Positions 59,842-64,000 of a stretch of 64,000 bases of DNA are shown one piece after another (the first letter of the stretch is position 1; each line of letters starts with the position of its first letter). Under the pieces are notes generated by a model that saw only the letters and a program-made list of their open reading frames with translations, made no database searches and had not been told where the DNA came from. The position numbers and the translations under genes are program-made. The stretch lies in the NCBI GenBank assembly GCA_028284265.1, contig JANQRZ010000024.1, forward strand, positions 128,132 through 192,131, written 5' to 3'. This DNA comes from Rhodothermales bacterium. Its GTDB lineage: Bacteria > Bacteroidota > Rhodothermia > Rhodothermales > JANQRZ01.

Positions 59842-60183
59842 GTGGCGATTCCGTATAAGTATAGTTATGCTGCGTTACTGCCCGTGACTTCAGACTCGAT
59901 CATTACAGAACTGTTAGAACGTTTTCCCAAGGGGAGCTTCGCTAGCGGTGTGGTCTCGCTCCACGTCTCGTTCGGCTTCTTCGTAGACATCGGAGTGCCT
60001 GAGGCAGATGGTCTCGTTCGAGTCATCGACATCACGGATGAGCCGCGAGCCATCACGGAGGCCGACTACCCACCTATCGGTTCAGAGGTGAGAGCTTACG
60101 TTTGGGGCGTGGAGAAGGGCGGCGGGACCCGGACACAGGTGATTCTGAGTATCAAGCCCAGCCTTATGCGCGGCGCGGCATAA
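59842..60183 (+). CDS. small S1-like (OB-fold) protein, probable integron gene-cassette product
   Basis: 113 residues from GTG 59842, which has a purine-rich GAGG a few bases upstream; a GTG at 59884 would give 99 residues. Residues 29-107 look like an S1/OB RNA-binding domain: GSFASGVVSLHVSFGFFVDIG, GLVRVIDITDE, GSEVRAYVWG and QVILSIKPSL. Its codons are a little less GC-biased than the flanks (CTG-TTA-GAA-CGT-TTT). The TAA stop at 60181-60183 lies inside the attC-like site that follows, as in integron gene cassettes. Function unknown. Confidence 0.65.
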   Translation: MAIPYKYSYAALLPVTSDSIITELLERFPKGSFASGVVSLHVSFGFFVDIGVPEADGLVRVIDITDEPRAITEADYPPIGSEVRAYVWGVEKGGGTRTQVILSIKPSLMRGAA

Positions 60184-60302
60184 CCCGGCGTTGCAAGGCG
60201 ACCCTGGGCTTCACGGCTTTGCCCGCTACCTCCGCCGCGCCTACTTTGCCACCGTTCACCGTTTGCGCCGCTCAGCGCGGCTGAAGCGCCACTCCGTTAT
60301 GC
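60178..60302. mobile_element. integron attC-like recombination site
   Basis: 125 bp with the anatomy of an attC site. The outer R boxes GCATAAC (60178-60184) and GTTATGC (60296-60302) are perfectly complementary; the inner L boxes GGCGTTGCA (60187-60195) and TGAAGCGCC (60282-60290) pair with one G-T and one mismatch. The right end GCGGCTGAAGCGCC...GTTATGC resembles the conserved core seen in attC consensus primers. The S1-like ORF stops inside the left box, and the next ORF starts inside the right one. No integrase in the window. An exact GTTATGC also occurs at 59864-59870, the likely left edge of a cassette. Confidence 0.7.
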
Positions 60303-60661
60303 GCCTCTTGCTCACACTCAGTATCGTGCTGGCGGCGACTGGCGCACAGGCTCAGGTTGACACCCTGAGACTCGACACGTCCGGCGACAAGCCTGTCCTC
60401 TACCTCCGAGACCACTCGCTCTACCCCGGCACGACCCAAGCATCTACGTCGGAGTCGCTCGCTGTCGTGCGGCAGGGGCCAGAGCCGATCCCGGCGTCAT
60501 CGTCTCCACCAACTCGGCGGGATGCTCGCTTCCCCACCTTTGGCATCGTGTGGATCGTAGCAATCGGGGCCGCGATTCTCTCGACGCTGTTCGTTTCGTT
60601 GGAAGCACGACGCCGAAACCGAACGCGACGTAGGATGTGGGAAGACAGCGCCAAACGCTAA
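60299..60661 (+). CDS. small exported protein with C-terminal membrane helix, function unknown
   Basis: 120 residues. ATG 60299 lies in the right R box of the attC-like site, so the start depends on that junction. Signal peptide LLLTLSIVLAATGAQA, a Pro/Ser-rich middle (GPEPIPASSSPPTRRD) and a C-terminal helix (FGIVWIVAIGAAILSTLF) followed by an arginine-rich tail, which points to a membrane-anchored periplasmic protein. It ends next to a permease remnant on the opposite strand, sharing one base. No recognised family; it might be a second cassette whose attC has been lost. Confidence 0.6.
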   Translation: MRLLLTLSIVLAATGAQAQVDTLRLDTSGDKPVLYLRDHSLYPGTTQASTSESLAVVRQGPEPIPASSSPPTRRDARFPTFGIVWIVAIGAAILSTLFVSLEARRRNRTRRRMWEDSAKR

Positions 60662-60768
60662 AAAAACGCGGCGGCGGGGTTGGCTAGGGCGAGGGTGCGC
60701 GACTGTGACGCGACGGACACGGCGACGGTGAGCAGCACGAGCGCGTAGGCCAGCACGAACCACGGCGC
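60661..60768 (-). pseudogene. 3' remnant of an FtsX-type permease gene
   Basis: The minus-strand reading gives FVLAYALVLLTVAVSVASQS and RTLALANPA, almost identical to the end of the intact permease gene at 61395-63764, then diverges into AAAFF and a stop. Only about 35 codons of homology remain and no start is present, so this is a truncated duplicate. At the DNA level it is similar to 61400-61510. Confidence 0.85.
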
Positions 60769-60820
60769 TGGATCGGAAGAGCGACACGGGCGTTTGAGAC
60801 GGAAACCAGACTGCACGCCG

Positions 60821-61033
60821 ATGCAACGCCACGAGGTGTACCATTCCGATCCCGAGATCATGGGCGGCACCCCCGTCTTTCAGGGCACCCGTGTTCCTGT
60901 CCAGACCCTCCTCGATTACCTCGAAGGTGGAGAGACGCTTGACGAGTTCTTGGAGGGTTTCCCGGGCGTCAGCCGGGAGCAGGCTATCGCTTTCCTAGAG
61001 ATAGCGAAGGAGGCCGTACTCGCTACCGCTTGA
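60821..61033 (+). CDS. DUF433 antitoxin-like protein (orphan)
   Basis: 70 residues, full length for DUF433. MGGTPVFQGTRVPVQTLLDYLEGGETLDEFLEGFP is the typical core. DUF433 proteins usually act as antitoxins paired with a DUF5615 or PIN-like toxin downstream. Here the next 36 bp lead straight into a repeat and no toxin gene follows, so it is an orphan or a broken pair. ATG 60821 is the only Met near the start of homology. Confidence 0.85.
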   Translation: MQRHEVYHSDPEIMGGTPVFQGTRVPVQTLLDYLEGGETLDEFLEGFPGVSREQAIAFLEIAKEAVLATA

Positions 61034-61068
61034 CGGGGACAGGCCTTTGTTGAGAAACTCGGATTCCA

Positions 61069-61140
61069 GTCATCCCGGACCCCGATCCGGGATCCAGAGG
61101 ACATGCTGAATCTGTGGATCCCCGCCTTCGCGGGGATGAC
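61069..61140. repeat. palindromic repeat with GTCATCCC / GGGATGAC ends
   Basis: Starts GTCATCCCGGACCCCGATCC (61069-61088) and ends with CGCGGGGATGAC at 61140, with internal hairpins (GGACCCCGATCC region and GGATCCCCGCC). The inverted ends GTCATCCC/GGGATGAC define one unit of about 72 bp. Sequences of this type are common dispersed repeats in many bacterial genomes; here it lies downstream of the DUF433 gene. Confidence 0.72.
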
Positions 61141-61162
61141 GTGTATATGCGTGCGGAGCTTT

Positions 61163-61217
61163 TCAACAGAGTAAGCGGTCCATCGTTATCCGCGCCGCAA
61201 CACCGCTGCGTTGATCG
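61163..61217 (-). pseudogene. second remnant of a permease 3' end
   Basis: Read on the minus strand 61217-61185 gives INAAVLRRG and a TAA stop, matching the last residues of the intact permease (ANPADVLRRG). Similarity continues beyond the stop (AACAGAGTAAG here, AACAGAGCAAG after the intact gene). So this is a scar of a third copy of the gene end. Too short to be certain on its own. Confidence 0.5.
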
Positions 61218-61251
61218 CTTCCTTCCGTACATCGTGCCGTTTGCAGAATGA

Positions 61252-61357
61252 GTCATCCCGAGCGTAGTCGAGGGATCTCTTTGGGCACGTACCGTTGCGT
61301 CATCAGAGATCTCTCCACTCGCTTCGACACGCTGTGTCTGCGCTCGGTCGAGATGAC
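61252..61357. repeat. second palindromic repeat with GTCATCCC / GATGAC ends
   Basis: Begins GTCATCCCGAGCG (61252) and ends GGTCGAGATGAC (61357), with internal inverted parts (GGGATCTC / AGATCTCTC). About 106 bp and different in the middle from the element at 61069-61140, but the ends belong to the same general style. It separates the permease remnant from the intact permease stop. Confidence 0.65.
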
Positions 61358-61394
61358 AGGAATCGAGGTTGCTAACAGAGCAAGCCGCGAGCTG

Positions 61395-63764
61395 TTATCC
61401 GCGTCGCAATACGTCGGCGGGGTTGGCGAGTGCGAGGGTGCGTGACTGCGAGGCGACGGACACGGCGACGGTGAGGAGTACGAGCGCATAGGCTAGCACG
61501 AAGGGTATGGGCGTCAGCGGCATCACGTTCGCCACGTCGAGGCCAATTAGGACGCGGAGGCCGCTGTAGGTGACGGCAGTCGCAATGCCCGCTGCGACAG
61601 TCAGCATCACCAGAATCGTGCGGTTGACGAGGAAGACGATGTGCGGCACCGAGGCCCCGAGCACTTTCCGCACGCTCACCTCCTTCAGCCGCCGGGCGAT
61701 GTTCTGCGAGGCCAGCCCGAATAGTCCCATGCACGCGATCAGCAGCGCGAGGGCCGCGAGGTAGCCGATGCTCCGCGACAGGTTGAGGTAGGACCCATAC
61801 TGGAGGTCGAACACTTCGCGTTGGGCAAAGGCGTCGAACGGGAGGTTGGGCACCTGCCGGGTCCACGCGGCCTCCAGCGCGGCGCGGGCGGCGTCGGCGC
61901 TGCCCGGTGCGGCGTGAACCGTCAGGAAGCGGTACCCGGTGTCGGCGCGGAGAAAGATGGTCGGTTGAGCACGCTGGATCGGGTCGTGCAGAAAGTCTTC
62001 GACAACGCCAACGACGGTATAGAGTGTCTCGTCGAGGCGGAGCGTCTGGCCGAGCGGTTCGGTCCAGTCGCGCATATCGGCGAAGTGCTGAGTGATGACG
62101 ACGGCCTCGGCATCATCGCTTGTGCGCGCCGGGTCGAAGAAGCGCCCGCTGTGCAGACGTAATCCGAGCGCGTCCGCGTAGGTCGGCCCAACGGTATAGG
62201 CATCCGCCTCGTATTCCGTCGCCTCGTCAGCGTTGAGGGTATATGTTACCCGGCTGCGCGCCGACCCGACATGGTCTTTCGATCCAGCCACGCTGAGGAC
62301 TGTGGCTTGGCTCATCGCGGCGTCGCGCAGCAGGTCAAACTGCTCCGGGTCGGAGAGGCGAACGACGAACGTATCGTCCGGGTCGTAGCCCCACGACTGG
62401 TCGAGCAGGTAGCGCCCGTTCAGCGTCAGGAAGGCCGTCATAATCACCGCCAGAAACGCGATCACGAACTGGGCCGTCGTGAGCGTGTGCGAGAACCAGC
62501 GCCGCGAGGAGAGGTCGAGCCGCCCGCGCAGAATCCGCACCGGCTGGAACGACGTGACGTAGAACGCCGGGTAGGCTCCTGCCGCGACGCCGACGAAGGC
62601 GAGCAGCGCGACAAGGAAGCCCCACAGCCCGAGGTTCTCCGTGAAGGCCAGCTCAACTTGCATCACGAACACCTGATTGAACAGTGGCACCAGCACGCCC
62701 CACGCGAGCACGAGGCCGAGCACCAGCGCGAGGGCACAGAGTAGCAGGTTCTCCACCATGAACTGCGCGATGAGCTGTCGCTTCGTGCCGCCGACAACCT
62801 TCCGCACGCCGATCTCTTTGAGCCGCCACACCGCGCTGCCGAGCGCGATGTTGATGTAGTTGAAGCACGACAGCGCCATCATGAAGCCCGCGAGCGCGAC
62901 CATGATCATCGAGAGCGCGGGGTGCGGCGCTTCGGTCGGGCGGCGGAGGACGTGGTGAGCACCGGGGGCCGGGTCCGTCAGGCGCTCAAACGTGAAGCGC
63001 TCGATGGGCCAGTCCTCACCCGCGACCCGCTGTCGGTCGAGGTAGGGGACCGTCTGGGCAGCGAGTCCGTCGAAGTCGGCAGCGCTACGGAGCAGGAGGA
63101 AGGTGGCTCCGGTCGGGGTCGCCCAGTCGTCGGCGTGCGCCAGCAGGTCCGGCAGCTGGGCGTCGAACGATAAGAGCACGTCGAAGCGCAGGCTCGCGTT
63201 GTTCGGGAATGGGGCCGCGACGCCACCGACGGTATAGACGTCCGGCGCGGCCTCGCCCACGGTGATAGCCAGGGAGCGCCCGAGCGGGTCATCGTCCCTG
63301 AAGTATTTGCGCGCCGCCTCGTCGCTCAGGATCACCTGATCGCGCGTGGCAAGGGCATTGGGTGTGCCAGCCTGAAGCGGGAAGGTGAACACGTCGAAGA
63401 AGCTCGGATCGGCAAACCCGATGCGCTCGGTGAAGGCATACTCGTCGGTTCGCACGTCGCCGCGCTCCCAGACGAGGCGGGCCGAGCGCTCCACCTGCGG
63501 GAGATCAGCTTCCAGCGCCGGGCCGAGCGGAAGTGGAGCCGTGCCCCATGTCTGCTCGGCCTCGTCCCGCAGCACGACGTGCTCGACGAGTGCGATGCGG
63601 TCGCCGTGCTCATGCCCAGTGTCGAGCGTGTAGTAGACCTGAAGGAACAGGTAGACGACGACGCTGCTCGCGAGCGCAATCGAGAGTCCGACGATGTTGA
63701 TGACTGACGGGACCTTGTTCTTCAGCAGGCTGCGGACGGCGCTCTTGAGATAGCTCTTGAACAT
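61395..63764 (-). CDS. ABC transporter permease with two FtsX domains (MacB_PCD type)
   Basis: 789 residues. N-terminal helix (INIVGLSIALASSVVVYLFLQVYY), a MacB_PCD extracytoplasmic domain, three FtsX helices (about 285-410, with RLKEIGVRKVVGGTKRQLIAQFMVENLLL), a second MacB_PCD domain and three more FtsX helices (RRLKEVSVRKVLGASVPHIVFLVNRTILVMLTV). Such double FtsX proteins are common and often tandemly duplicated in Bacteroidota; they move lipids, peptides or antimicrobial compounds together with a separate ATPase, not found here. ATG 63764 (MFKSYLKS) is used. Two remnants of its 3' end lie downstream. Confidence 0.9.
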   Translation of the reverse strand: MFKSYLKSAVRSLLKNKVPSVINIVGLSIALASSVVVYLFLQVYYTLDTGHEHGDRIALVEHVVLRDEAEQTWGTAPLPLGPALEADLPQVERSARLVWERGDVRTDEYAFTERIGFADPSFFDVFTFPLQAGTPNALATRDQVILSDEAARKYFRDDDPLGRSLAITVGEAAPDVYTVGGVAAPFPNNASLRFDVLLSFDAQLPDLLAHADDWATPTGATFLLLRSAADFDGLAAQTVPYLDRQRVAGEDWPIERFTFERLTDPAPGAHHVLRRPTEAPHPALSMIMVALAGFMMALSCFNYINIALGSAVWRLKEIGVRKVVGGTKRQLIAQFMVENLLLCALALVLGLVLAWGVLVPLFNQVFVMQVELAFTENLGLWGFLVALLAFVGVAAGAYPAFYVTSFQPVRILRGRLDLSSRRWFSHTLTTAQFVIAFLAVIMTAFLTLNGRYLLDQSWGYDPDDTFVVRLSDPEQFDLLRDAAMSQATVLSVAGSKDHVGSARSRVTYTLNADEATEYEADAYTVGPTYADALGLRLHSGRFFDPARTSDDAEAVVITQHFADMRDWTEPLGQTLRLDETLYTVVGVVEDFLHDPIQRAQPTIFLRADTGYRFLTVHAAPGSADAARAALEAAWTRQVPNLPFDAFAQREVFDLQYGSYLNLSRSIGYLAALALLIACMGLFGLASQNIARRLKEVSVRKVLGASVPHIVFLVNRTILVMLTVAAGIATAVTYSGLRVLIGLDVANVMPLTPIPFVLAYALVLLTVAVSVASQSRTLALANPADVLRRG

Positions 63765-63853
63765 GGGCGGTGCGGCGAAAGAGGACACGCGAAGTAAGCG
63801 CGCTACGGGGTTCGCGGCTGCCTAGTTACGAGGAGCACGGTTTCGCCGTGGCG

Positions 63854-64000
63854 CTATGCTCGGTGGCGTCGTTCCAGCACAGCGGTCACGTCGCCGAGTC
63901 CTAGCCCGCGCTGCCGGAGCAACACGAGGAGGTGAAAGACGAGGTCGGCGGCTTCGCTCGCTAGCGCTTCATCATCGGCGTTCTTGGCGGCGATGACGGT
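63854..64000 (-). CDS. hisE: phosphoribosyl-ATP pyrophosphatase (hisE or hisIE), 3' part
   Basis: Only the last 48 residues are inside the window; the gene starts beyond base 64000. The sequence VIAAKNADDEALASEAADL followed by FHLLVLLRQRGLGL is the C-terminal MazG-like helix pair of HisE, which hydrolyses phosphoribosyl-ATP in histidine biosynthesis. Whether the full protein is HisE alone or the HisIE fusion cannot be seen. Confidence 0.85.
   Translation of the reverse strand, partial: TVIAAKNADDEALASEAADLVFHLLVLLRQRGLGLGDVTAVLERRHRA

Noticed and set aside
1-64000. tRNA, rRNA, CRISPR array or insertion sequence
   Set aside because: Scanning by eye showed no T-loop GGTTCGA-type cloverleaf, no regularly spaced direct repeats and no transposase or integrase reading frame.

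Overview
The window looks like chromosomal DNA of a high-GC member of the Rhodothermota (the Rhodothermus/Salinibacter side of the Bacteroidota group). Three things point there. A NuoJ-N block carries an NhaD-type antiporter and a pterin-carbinolamine dehydratase between NuoM and NuoN, an order I recall as described for Rhodothermus marinus. A type IX secretion pair (PorU, PorV) sits near two secreted proteins with type IX sorting tails. Several promoter-like sites fit the Bacteroidota TTG/TAnnTTTG pattern. This is inference from gene content; no rRNA or tRNA gene was seen.

Layout. 1-2.0 kb: 5' part of glnS, a DinB-like protein and MazG. 2.1-12.2 kb: a metallo-hydrolase/rhodanese protein, then nuoJKLM-nhaD-pcd-nuoN and a PH-like/SHOCT-like protein. 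12.3-24.1 kb, all minus strand: a metal-handling locus with a bicupin lipoprotein, an ABC-2 exporter (ATPase and two DUF3526-type permeases), a His-rich mini-lipoprotein, a CobW/COG0523 GTPase, MerC, an FAD enzyme, a DUF3299 protein, an FtsX-type ABC transporter with a His/Asp-rich loop and a DUF2946-like His/Cys secreted protein, ending with comF. 24.2-30.8 kb: a tRNA-queuosine mannosyltransferase-like enzyme, a FliA/WhiG-type sigma factor, a kynureninase-like enzyme, rplU-rpmA, a fumarylacetoacetase-family protein and a metallo-hydrolase. 31-32.7 kb: a histidine-kinase dimerisation domain with no ATPase, then a TPR-HTH protein. 32.9-46.3 kb: porU, porV, a polyprenol kinase/DUF92 fusion, a dicarboxylate symporter, a TPR protein and two type IX cargo proteins. 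46.3-57.4 kb: a GlmU-like protein, transaldolase/fructose-6-phosphate aldolase, a beta-CASP nuclease, DUF3267, a two-part FAD/Fe-S dehydrogenase, an outer-membrane barrel, then lemA-TPM-TPR-rlpA. 57.5-59.8 kb: a PhoB/PhoR-like two-component pair. 61.4-64 kb: a MacB/FtsX permease and the 3' end of hisE/hisIE.

The most unusual stretch is 59.8-61.4 kb. It holds what reads as a lone integron gene cassette (a small S1-like gene whose TAA stop lies inside a 125-bp attC-like site), two remnants of permease 3' ends, an orphan DUF433 antitoxin and two palindromic intergenic repeats, with no integrase or transposase in view. The other main leads are the metal locus, the VTE5/VTE6-like fusion and the ATPase-less DHp gene beside a TPR-HTH regulator. 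Starts were chosen by eye from homology, signal peptides and overlaps; upstream Shine-Dalgarno sequences are often absent or weak, so several starts are uncertain.
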